Source: an uncultured Christensenellaceae bacterium
GTDB lineage: Bacteria; Bacillota; Clostridia; Christensenellales; Pumilibacteraceae
Assembly: GCA_910587455.1 (NCBI GenBank)
Contig: CAJULK010000003.1
Span: 1-64,000, forward strand
Length of the DNA: 64,000 bases
Direction of reading: 5' to 3'
Shown here: piece after piece, positions 55,958 to 64,000 of the stretch
Position numbering within the stretch: position 1 is the stretch's first letter
Layout: every line of letters starts with the position of its first letter
Notes under the pieces: model-generated
The model's database searches: none
The model's input: the letters and a program-made list of their open reading frames with translations, nothing else
What the model was told of the DNA's origin: nothing
Position numbers and translations under genes: made by a program

Positions 55958-58900
55958 ATGAGCAGAAACGTAAATTCCAAAACATTGAGTAAGGGTAAGA
56001 AATTACTCGTTATTCTGATCAGCGTGATAGTCGCGGCGGCGCTCGGCGTCACGTGCGCTTTGTGCTTCGGCGCATCGGACAAAGTGTTCGGCGGCGGAGG
56101 GCAGTCGGGCACGGTCACGCAGTCTACCACGTTTACAAACGACAATGCGGTACAAGACAAAGTCCTTTCGGGTACGATGAAGAAGGGCGATATCATAAAT
56201 TATACGACAGTCGGGGTAAGGGACGTCATTGTTCCCGCCGGCACGTATACTTTGGAAGTATGGGGCGCACAGGGCGGCGGCTCGGGCGCGACGTGGAACG
56301 TCGGTTACGGCGGTTATACGAAAGGCACGGTTACTTTTACGGCGGCTACCACTCTTACTATAGTAGTAGGCGGCAAGGGCGCAAACGGCGTTGTCAATCA
56401 GCGCAACAACGACGCGGCGGGCGGCTATAACGGCGGCGGCGCGGGCGGACGCGACGTATACGATATGAACCAGCCCGCGGGCGGCGGCGGCGGCGCTACG
56501 CATATAGCGACAGCCAAGCGCGGAAACGGGCTTCTCACCAATTACGGCAGTTACCGCGGCGATCTTCTTATGGTCGCGGGCGGCGGCGGCGGTACGAGCA
56601 GCGCCAATCCCAACAACGGACGTTACGGCGGCGGCGGCGGCGCCAATAACAGCGGTTACAACGGTTGGTCCACGACTCAGGGCAACGGCAATCTCCCGTC
56701 CAACAAGGCGGGTGCGGGCGGATCTACGGCTGCGAACAAAGGCGGAGCCGCGGGTACGTGCACTACCATACGATTCAGCAACGGATATCAGGGTTTGAGC
56801 CATAACGGCAGTGCAGGCGGCTTCGGTCAGGGCGGCGCAGGCGGCGTCAATCATGCCGGCGGCGGCGGCGGCGGCGGCGGATATTTCGGCGGCGGCGGCG
56901 GCGGCGTATACAACTGGAACGGCGGCACGGGCGCAGGCGACGGCGCGGGCTACTGCAACAGCGCGGGCGGCGGATCCGGCTATGCAAATACTTCCAAACT
57001 TACCGGTATAGCCGGCGATAACGGTGTTCGTGCGGGCGACGGCTATGCGCGTATAACCATAGTGGAAGTAAATAAAGCGCCGAGATTAAAGAACAACAAC
57101 ACCGCTATCCAAACCGTTCCCAATACGACGGGTGAGGTTCGCGGCGGCGGAAAGAGTATAGTTGTTACTGCCGGATCGCTTGCGGAAGACCCCGAGGGCG
57201 GCAAACTGTACTTTACTAACGGCACGTCCACCGATCTCGATGCGCTTACTGCGGCGGGCTTTGATATTTACACGAATGCGGCGTGCACATCGGCATATTC
57301 GGCAAAAAAATACATAGATTATACTCTCGATACCGGCGGCAAAGAGTCGTTCACTATTACTGCGATAAAAATGTACCCGCGTGCGGGTGTAGACGGCGCG
57401 CCCGCAAACGGAACGCTTAATCTTTACGTTAAGATCCGCGACAACTTCGGTAAGGCCGGTTCGGCGGGTAAATTGGCGCGCGCGGTTTCAGTAATAAACT
57501 TCAGACTTAAAGTCAAAGACGACGTAATAACCGCTAAGGAAGGCGTCGGTGTTTCGGGCGATACGGTGCTCGTCGGGACGTCGGCAAACGGCGCGACTCC
57601 CGATAACGCGAGCAAAACCAATATTTACCATCCGAGCGGCGCAGATAGGTATACCGCGCTCATAAAAACGCCGCTCAAACTCAACGGCGCAGGCAGTTCG
57701 GTAAAGATTAATGCCGCCGACCTGTTTAACGGATTGGACACGGCGTACGGCAGCACCGCGTTGATCGCGCTTACGGACACGTCCAAAATAAACAAGAACG
57801 TTCCGTCTCGTACCATAAAAGTAAACGAGCTCGATGACAGCACGCCTGTTACGGCATATACCGCTGCGGGTGCTCAGATCCCCAACGCATTCAAAAGCAT
57901 AACGGTAACCGGCGTCCATTCGTGCGCTACGTATCAGTCTGTCACCGTCACGCTGTACGTGGTTGAAAATTCGTCCTCGCGCGGCGCGAATTATCAGCTG
58001 CCGTTCGTTTCGGCTATCCCTATAGACATCGTTTTCAAAGTGGACAATACGCGCCCCACGCTCAGTCAGTCGGTTTTGCCGTATGTGGAATTGACGACGT
58101 TGCAGACAAAAACGGTTTCGCTGAATCAGTTTTACATCGATAACGACAACGCGCAAATAAAAGCGGACACCCATAAAATTATCGACGTCAAAGTTCCGAC
58201 GGGCGAGTTTATGCTGTTCGACAAATACGGTAACATCGTTTCCACAAAGATTACGGAAGGCGTGTACAACAATCATTCGTACTTCAACCTTATAGGAAGC
58301 TCTGCTCCGTCCGCATCGCGGCTCGATACCGCTTGGTCTTCTACGGCTCAGATAGCCGACGTGCCGACCGGTTTCGAAAGTTGGTATGCGAGTTCGGGCG
58401 CTTCGGATACGGCTTTCGTACAGTATTCTTTCAAGAACGATGAGCTTACACTAACAGGACTTCGTGCTACATATGATATGTACGATGCCCATAGATCGAC
58501 GCTCCGTTTTGCGGAGTCGGGCAATAAGTCTGGCAGCGTAGTGTGCGACGGCGACGTCGAACGTTCGAGCGCAGGGCATTTTTACATCTTGCTCAAGATT
58601 CAGGACGTAAACGAACCCGACGACGTGGGTATATGGCTGCCGCTTTGTATCAAAGTCAACAATACCGCTCCCGACGATATCGGACACGAACGCGGCGGAC
58701 AGGGCGCCACGGAAATGCCTACGGCGGAGGGCGGAGCGAAACAGACGTTCTACTTTACGCCTATGGGCATAACGGTAAACGGCAAGACGGAGGCGTTAGG
58801 CGCTCGTGAAGTCGACGGTGCGCTTTCTTACGACGTTTCGCCGCTTGCGTCCGACGCAGACAATTTCTTTAATCCGTCTATGACAAACGGCTCGGGCGTG

Positions 58901-61900
58901 ATAAACGAGCTGCTGACTCTGCGCACTGCGGGGGCGGCTGTTCAGGCGTCAGTCAGCGGTAATGCCGCAGGCGAATACTTCACCGTCGAAGACGAAAAGA
59001 TATACATACCCAAGTCGGTTTTCGGCGGAAGATTGGACGCAAACGACTATATATCGGCAGATTATCCCGTAAAGCAGTTTGACGGAGAAGATTATGTTGC
59101 TATACGCGGATTGAAGGTAACGCTCAAAAATTATACGCATAACAGATATCTGTACGCCAAAGCTACCGTTACGGACGGAATAGACGAAAAAGATATCTAT
59201 ATTGCCGTTTTCGTAAACAACAAAACCCCGATCGGTTTCGACGAAGCGGCGTTTGCCGCGGGAAAGGTATCCACCGTCAACTATGTGGATAACGGCAGAT
59301 CGGTCAAGTCCGAATATACGCCCGTATCGGCGAGCAACTCGATCCCGACCATAACTTACGACATCCCGATGCATTCGAAAGTTATAGTTACGCCGTACGA
59401 TCTTCTCACCGACGATAATATGACGGCGAGCGGCGTCGGCTATCCGCAGCTTTCGATAGGCGGAAAAATGCAAGACGTCGGGTTTACGCTCAACGGATTT
59501 TCAGGCAAGTTCGCTAACGGTATATTTACGGTAGGCAGCGGCAAAAACAACGATATAAACGGCATTGCTACTTCGGCTAACGGCATAGATTATTCGAGTG
59601 TCGATTACGCTTCGGCGCTTGAAAAAACTCTTTTGAGTATTGCGGGCAAGCGCAGTTTCACAGGCTGCATTGCGGGCAACAATTTGTTCGCGACGCCCGG
59701 CAGCGCGAGCAATGTAGGCATCGACAGACTGTATTTCGAACGCAACAACGATATGGAAGACCAATATCTCGACGGATTTTCGTTCGACGCTTACGATACG
59801 GCTGCTCACGCGTCGGCGTTCGCGACTCCTGTAGTTCGCAATTCGATGTATGTCGATTACAATTTCGGACACACGCTCGAGCTTAACGGTAAGACGCATC
59901 GGCTTGATTTTATAGTGATCGAAGCTAAGCAGCGCACCGTTGTCGAGCCTGCGGAGTTTATAATCAACGTGCGCGATCGCACGGGTGCGGGCGCTTCGGG
60001 CGACGCGACGGGAATTGCGCAGATCCGCATAGTTATCAATGTTATAAACAGCACGCCGTACGTAAACAATCCGTCGGCGGTCTACACGCTTTCCACGTCG
60101 CCCGTCGCGGCAAACGGTACCGTTGCCAAAAGCGTGATGATGTTTTCGGCAACGTCGGATAACGGCGGCGACGCGCTCCTTGCGGACAACGAGGGCGATC
60201 CCGTATCTTTCGATATAAGCCAAAGCATATCGGTGTACGACGGCGAGGGCAGGACTCAGCTCGACGGTAAGGACTATCTCGGAAATTATATCGACGTATC
60301 CATAACCGCGCAGACGCTTACCGTAACCGCGCTCAACTCTACGCAGCACATCAATAAGCTGTATATAGGATTTTACGCTACCGACGGACGCGTGGTATCC
60401 GCAGGCAGAGTGTCGCAGCTGTATATACAAGTGCAGGTGCTTAACTCCGTTCCTACGTTGAATTACGGCGAGAACGGTTTCGAGATGGGGTATTACGATA
60501 AGGACGATCTTACGCAATATTATCCCATATGGTCGATAGATACCGTTACCGATGCCGATATCACGACCCCGCGCTATTTTGCGTCGGGTAATGCCGCCAA
60601 AGAATATTTGTCGGAACCGAAGAATATCGGTGCCGATAAGACGGTGGGCGGAATATCGGACGCGCAAGTAAAAGTTATGTATGCCGACAGCGACAAATTG
60701 CAGGGTGCCGTGTTGTCGCCGCTCGACTCGACGCCCAATCCTCCGCAAGCGGAGCAAAGAAAGTATATAAACGTTTCGGGCGGCAACTATAAGGACGCCG
60801 TCCCGTATATTTCCACGGCGATGGCTGCGGGCAGTCCCGTTGCGGCTGTCGTGCATTGGAAAAAGTTGGAAAACGGCGTGCCCGGTATCGGCAATAACGC
60901 GATATCCTCGACTGCGCCCAACGGTTCGCCGACTTCGGACTTTGTATCGTACGATATCCTGTATTTCGTAGATACTGACGGCGACGGCGTAAAGGAAACT
61001 TACAGTGCAAACGATCTTCGTGCCGGCGGCGTAGCTGCGTTCAACAACAATCCCGGTAAATTCTTCGACGACGAAGGACGGTGGGCCGTTACCGATTGGG
61101 CGATAGTGATAACGCCGAAGAGCGCGTTCAGCGCGGGCGCGTACATGTTCATAGAGGTGATGACGCGCGACGAAGCCAAGTACGGCGGCGACAGCGCGGG
61201 GATTGCCTCGGGTTACGACTTTGATCCGACGAATTCGGCGACGGATAAGAAAGCCGTTGTTTACGGTTACGATTATATCGGCTATCACTTCTTCGTAAAA
61301 GATACCGGAATAATCACGTACGACTATTACGACCGTTTCGACGGATATTACACCGTCGCGGACGGCGCGGATTCGACAAAGAACTATATTTCGACGTACG
61401 ACGGCGCTACTTCGTCTATATACACTTCGTCGAACACATCGTCTATTTACTACAACTCGGCGACGGGCTATGTCGGTAACGACAGCACGCAGGGTAGCAG
61501 GATCAAGGAATGTGTTATAAACAGACCCGATAACACGCTTGCCGGTACCAATTCGGGTACGGAATACGGCTCTGCCGACGCGAGCTTCGACGGTGCATTC
61601 AGATACTCGCACGAGATAGAAGTCTCGGGAAACAAAAACGAGATAACATACATACCTATGAGCTATTTCGCGCTGAGGAGCAACCTCGTCGGCAAGATAG
61701 CGGACGACGGCAGCGTTACGTACCACGACAAAAAGTACGTTGCGTACGATGTGCCCGGCGCCGACGAAGTGCCGTATGCTCGCGGAACGATCAGTCAGAT
61801 ACAATCGGCAATTACCGTAACGGAACTGTCTACGGGCAGGGAATGGACGGGCTCGACGCTTCAGCAGAACCCGTACGTAACGTTTACCGCGTACGATTCG

Positions 61901-64000
61901 CAAGGCGATACTACAAATAAAGCGTATGCTGCGGCAATGAGCGGTAAGTACGCCAACAAAGCGCTTGCGGTCACGACGGTTAACAGCAGCGGCGCCAACG
62001 AGTACATTACCAGCGCCAATACGCAGAATATGAACAACCTCGTAGGCAACGGTCACATAATGTATCTTGCCGAACAGCAATCCAAAATTCAGGAGAACCA
62101 GTTCGGTATCGGTATATCCAAGAAAGATACGCGCTCGAGCGTATCCGACGTTACCGTTACTATCGCCGTAGCAAACTGCGAATTGCAGGAAGGCGCTAAG
62201 GCGGGTACCGTTACAAACTATTCGGACGCCGACGCGGAAGGCGGCGCTGAGGATAAAGACAAGTATTCGGCGCGTCTTACGTTCAATCTCAACATCGGCA
62301 ACAGCGAAGTGGATATAGACACGACGGGAACCGAAGTAAGCGGCGACGAAACGACCGGTTATTATACGTCGCTTATGCTTACGAGCGGCGGCAACGCACA
62401 TTCGGTAAGGCTCGACAGAACGGTGCCCGCCGATAAAGCCGCCGATACCACCTACGTAAAATACGCCGACGCCGACTCCAAGGACGAAGCATACTTCTAT
62501 TCCGAATCGCTTCTCGGCTTCTCGTATTGGACGGGCGGACTCGCAAACGGCAAGCACAGTCGCTTGACGGCGCTCACAAACGGCAGCGATACTTCCGTCG
62601 GTACTGCGCCCGTATTCGCAAACACGGCGGCGAGCGCCAAAGCACAGGCGTCCATGCGTAACTATTTTGCGGGACTCGACGTTCAGAGCGTGAACGGTAT
62701 AGCTACTAACGGCTTCACGCCTAACGGCGGCATTTACGGCGCGTCGAACGGCAGCGAGGGTTACAGCAAATACTTCTCCGTTTCGATCACCGACGGCGGC
62801 AGAAACATAGTCATCGCGCCCAATGCAAAGACATTTATCAATACGTCCGCGATAGGATATCCCGAGAAAGGCAATCTCAGCATGTCCAACCATATTGCGG
62901 CAATCAAGGACTACTACGCCAAGCGCGGACTCGTAGCCGATTGCGTTGAAAAAGACGGGCGCGCTACGGTAGTTGCCGCATACTATCCGCTTCGCGTCGT
63001 CATCTACGACAACTGCGGCGACGGATTCGATTCGGGATCTTATATTTCGCTCGAGATCCGCGTTCAGATTTCGGGCTCGGCGCCCGCGCTGTCGCAGTCG
63101 CTCGCAAATACGATCGACGGTGTAGACAACGGCGATAAGACCATGAACATCGCTTTGGCTGTCAATTCCAACTACAATATCAATCTGTACGAGATAATTC
63201 GCGGCAAAGATCTCCTGTCCGATAACGGCAAGCTGTATTGGGCGAGCGATTATGCGGCGCTCAAAAGACAGACCGAGTCGGACGGAAATATCGACAATAT
63301 GTTCCGCCTCGAAACGGGCAGTTATCTTGTCAGTCCGTTTGAAAACGGTATAAACGCGGGGACTTTCGATACGGATAACCGCGCGCTTATAAACGGCACT
63401 GCGGGCTTTGCTCACAACGCCGAAAACGGCACGCCGCTCGAAAGGCAGCCCGACGTAATAATGTATATGGAAGTTGCGTCCGCCGTAGACAAACTTACGG
63501 CCGATACGGCGCCCATTGACAACATGATCCGTTATCACGTCAACAGACGTACTACTTATAACAACTCGTTGAACAATCCAGTTCAGAAGATGGACTTTGA
63601 TTTCACGCTCGTGTTCAGGGACAATGCCGGCAACGCTACGGGCACGCTTACCGTAAAGCTCAACGTGCTCAACAGCCCGCCCGAGATCCGCGCTCAGGCT
63701 CTCGAAACGGACGTGAACAATATCACCATGCGCGTAGGCGACTCGTTTACGCTCGTGACAACGCCTTGGAACAAGTTCGCCGACGGCAGCGCTTCGTCTC
63801 AGGCGTCCAACTCGTATAAGACGATAACCAATCCCAATCTTGCGGCGTATATCGGATCGCCTAATCTCGGTCCGTACAACAATAAACCCGCCAATGCGGT
63901 CAAATATCAGGATCTTACGGAAACGAATCTCGCCGATCCCGCGTACAAACTCAGAAGTTACAGAGTAGGCGTTGACGACGTCGACGGCGAGTCCAAGCAT
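55958..64000 (+). CDS. Giant glycine-rich, Ig/cadherin-like exported protein (partial)
   Basis: A single plus-strand frame runs from 55958 to the window edge without a stop, so at least 2681 residues. It starts with a signal anchor (KGKKLLVILISVIVAAALGV..). Residues about 76-368 form a glycine-rich domain like that of ALK/LTK-type proteins (VPAGTYTLEVWGAQGGG, TLTIVVGGKGANG, LLMVAGGGGG, GDGYARITIVEV). The remaining 2300 residues are beta-rich, Ser/Thr/Asn/Asp-rich sequence with cadherin/Ig-like phrases (VVNNTAPDDIG-type, INSTPYVNNPSAVYTLS, VLNSVPTLNYGE) and an acidic, possibly calcium-binding FVDTDGDGVKETY. It is likely a cell-surface adhesin. The ATG at 55958 with GAGG is preferred over an in-frame ATG at 55925. 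The C-terminal anchor lies outside the window. Confidence 0.85.
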   Translation, partial: MSRNVNSKTLSKGKKLLVILISVIVAAALGVTCALCFGASDKVFGGGGQSGTVTQSTTFTNDNAVQDKVLSGTMKKGDIINYTTVGVRDVIVPAGTYTLEVWGAQGGGSGATWNVGYGGYTKGTVTFTAATTLTIVVGGKGANGVVNQRNNDAAGGYNGGGAGGRDVYDMNQPAGGGGGATHIATAKRGNGLLTNYGSYRGDLLMVAGGGGGTSSANPNNGRYGGGGGANNSGYNGWSTTQGNGNLPSNKAGAGGSTAANKGGAAGTCTTIRFSNGYQGLSHNGSAGGFGQGGAGGVNHAGGGGGGGGYFGGGGGGVYNWNGGTGAGDGAGYCNSAGGGSGYANTSKLTGIAGDNGVRAGDGYARITIVEVNKAPRLKNNNTAIQTVPNTTGEVRGGGKSIVVTAGSLAEDPEGGKLYFTNGTSTDLDALTAAGFDIYTNAACTSAYSAKKYIDYTLDTGGKESFTITAIKMYPRAGVDGAPANGTLNLYVKIRDNFGKAGSAGKLARAVSVINFRLKVKDDVITAKEGVGVSGDTVLVGTSANGATPDNASKTNIYHPSGADRYTALIKTPLKLNGAGSSVKINAADLFNGLDTAYGSTALIALTDTSKINKNVPSRTIKVNELDDSTPVTAYTAAGAQIPNAFKSITVTGVHSCATYQSVTVTLYVVENSSSRGANYQLPFVSAIPIDIVFKVDNTRPTLSQSVLPYVELTTLQTKTVSLNQFYIDNDNAQIKADTHKIIDVKVPTGEFMLFDKYGNIVSTKITEGVYNNHSYFNLIGSSAPSASRLDTAWSSTAQIADVPTGFESWYASSGASDTAFVQYSFKNDELTLTGLRATYDMYDAHRSTLRFAESGNKSGSVVCDGDVERSSAGHFYILLKIQDVNEPDDVGIWLPLCIKVNNTAPDDIGHERGGQGATEMPTAEGGAKQTFYFTPMGITVNGKTEALGAREVDGALSYDVSPLASDADNFFNPSMTNGSGVINELLTLRTAGAAVQASVSGNAAGEYFTVEDEKIYIPKSVFGGRLDANDYISADYPVKQFDGEDYVAIRGLKVTLKNYTHNRYLYAKATVTDGIDEKDIYIAVFVNNKTPIGFDEAAFAAGKVSTVNYVDNGRSVKSEYTPVSASNSIPTITYDIPMHSKVIVTPYDLLTDDNMTASGVGYPQLSIGGKMQDVGFTLNGFSGKFANGIFTVGSGKNNDINGIATSANGIDYSSVDYASALEKTLLSIAGKRSFTGCIAGNNLFATPGSASNVGIDRLYFERNNDMEDQYLDGFSFDAYDTAAHASAFATPVVRNSMYVDYNFGHTLELNGKTHRLDFIVIEAKQRTVVEPAEFIINVRDRTGAGASGDATGIAQIRIVINVINSTPYVNNPSAVYTLSTSPVAANGTVAKSVMMFSATSDNGGDALLADNEGDPVSFDISQSISVYDGEGRTQLDGKDYLGNYIDVSITAQTLTVTALNSTQHINKLYIGFYATDGRVVSAGRVSQLYIQVQVLNSVPTLNYGENGFEMGYYDKDDLTQYYPIWSIDTVTDADITTPRYFASGNAAKEYLSEPKNIGADKTVGGISDAQVKVMYADSDKLQGAVLSPLDSTPNPPQAEQRKYINVSGGNYKDAVPYISTAMAAGSPVAAVVHWKKLENGVPGIGNNAISSTAPNGSPTSDFVSYDILYFVDTDGDGVKETYSANDLRAGGVAAFNNNPGKFFDDEGRWAVTDWAIVITPKSAFSAGAYMFIEVMTRDEAKYGGDSAGIASGYDFDPTNSATDKKAVVYGYDYIGYHFFVKDTGIITYDYYDRFDGYYTVADGADSTKNYISTYDGATSSIYTSSNTSSIYYNSATGYVGNDSTQGSRIKECVINRPDNTLAGTNSGTEYGSADASFDGAFRYSHEIEVSGNKNEITYIPMSYFALRSNLVGKIADDGSVTYHDKKYVAYDVPGADEVPYARGTISQIQSAITVTELSTGREWTGSTLQQNPYVTFTAYDSQGDTTNKAYAAAMSGKYANKALAVTTVNSSGANEYITSANTQNMNNLVGNGHIMYLAEQQSKIQENQFGIGISKKDTRSSVSDVTVTIAVANCELQEGAKAGTVTNYSDADAEGGAEDKDKYSARLTFNLNIGNSEVDIDTTGTEVSGDETTGYYTSLMLTSGGNAHSVRLDRTVPADKAADTTYVKYADADSKDEAYFYSESLLGFSYWTGGLANGKHSRLTALTNGSDTSVGTAPVFANTAASAKAQASMRNYFAGLDVQSVNGIATNGFTPNGGIYGASNGSEGYSKYFSVSITDGGRNIVIAPNAKTFINTSAIGYPEKGNLSMSNHIAAIKDYYAKRGLVADCVEKDGRATVVAAYYPLRVVIYDNCGDGFDSGSYISLEIRVQISGSAPALSQSLANTIDGVDNGDKTMNIALAVNSNYNINLYEIIRGKDLLSDNGKLYWASDYAALKRQTESDGNIDNMFRLETGSYLVSPFENGINAGTFDTDNRALINGTAGFAHNAENGTPLERQPDVIMYMEVASAVDKLTADTAPIDNMIRYHVNRRTTYNNSLNNPVQKMDFDFTLVFRDNAGNATGTLTVKLNVLNSPPEIRAQALETDVNNITMRVGDSFTLVTTPWNKFADGSASSQASNSYKTITNPNLAAYIGSPNLGPYNNKPANAVKYQDLTETNLADPAYKLRSYRVGVDDVDGESKH

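Noticed and set aside
56800..56960. Runs of GGCGGC that look like a microsatellite or CRISPR-like repeat
   Set aside because: They are in-frame Gly codons of the glycine-rich domain. No constant repeat plus unique spacer pattern exists anywhere in the window.
59501..64000. A 1499-codon open frame on the minus strand
   Set aside because: It is antisense to the giant plus-strand gene, whose strong codon bias keeps the opposite frame open. Its translation is Arg/Val/Tyr-rich with no recognisable domain and no ribosome binding site.

Overview
The window looks like a chromosomal segment of an uncultivated, anaerobic, Firmicutes-type bacterium, most likely a clostridial lineage. The reasons are a complete six-gene Rnf complex, a DUF3343 gene beside a class V cysteine desulfurase, a DegV protein, a two-gene TauE-type permease, and gene orders known from Firmicutes (mreB-min-M50 peptidase-rng, obgE-nadD-yqeK-rsfS, tsaE-tsaB-rimI). 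A finer placement such as Christensenellales relatives is only a guess. Almost all genes share a GC-rich, TCG/GCG-rich codon style. The clear exception is an AT-rich GIY-YIG gene at 4445-5290.

Layout. 1-6200: tRNA-Leu, rdgB and a phosphoesterase gene, then an accessory stretch (TfoX-like protein, decayed acetyltransferase, membrane protein, lipoprotein, XRE regulator, a candidate structured small RNA, the GIY-YIG gene) and a seven-tRNA operon. 6200-16950: metabolic and housekeeping genes, including a flavoprotein, HAD phosphatase, biotin ligase, an ApbE/NusG-II/Gx-transporter module, tyrS, a branched-chain aminotransferase and a cysteine desulfurase. 16998-25956: a long, tightly packed housekeeping run (nth, obgE, a NadD-YqeK-RsfS fusion, PAP2, tsaE, tsaB, rimI, hydrolase, a membrane-bound MurF-like ligase, SDR). 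26056-30466: a large surface protein and a split permease. 30560-35624: rnfCDGEAB. 35726-42616: glutamate dehydrogenase, degV, a polysaccharide deacetylase, an SSB-like protein and a beta-propeller surface protein. 42837-48234: ppx, maf, mreB, minD, minE and an M50 peptidase. 48266-53569: a DUF4132-like protein, rng and a glycosidase. 53778-55712: groL and groS. 55958 to the edge: a giant glycine-rich, cadherin/Ig-like exported protein still open after 2681 codons.

How the parts relate. Rnf would couple ferredoxin oxidation to NAD reduction and ion pumping. ApbE in the 8867-10960 module is the enzyme class that attaches FMN to RnfG and RnfD, although both targets here lack the usual Asp of the recognition motif. 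MreB, MinD/MinE, MurF, the deacetylase and the three large exported proteins make envelope building a theme of the window.

Promoters are unusually readable: -35 and -10 boxes with a 17-bp spacer recur. In at least five genes on both strands the -10 box ends exactly 6 nt before the start codon, and in two more 8 nt before it, which predicts leaderless mRNAs. Together with the structured RNA candidate at 4292-4411, this is the most unusual signal in the window.
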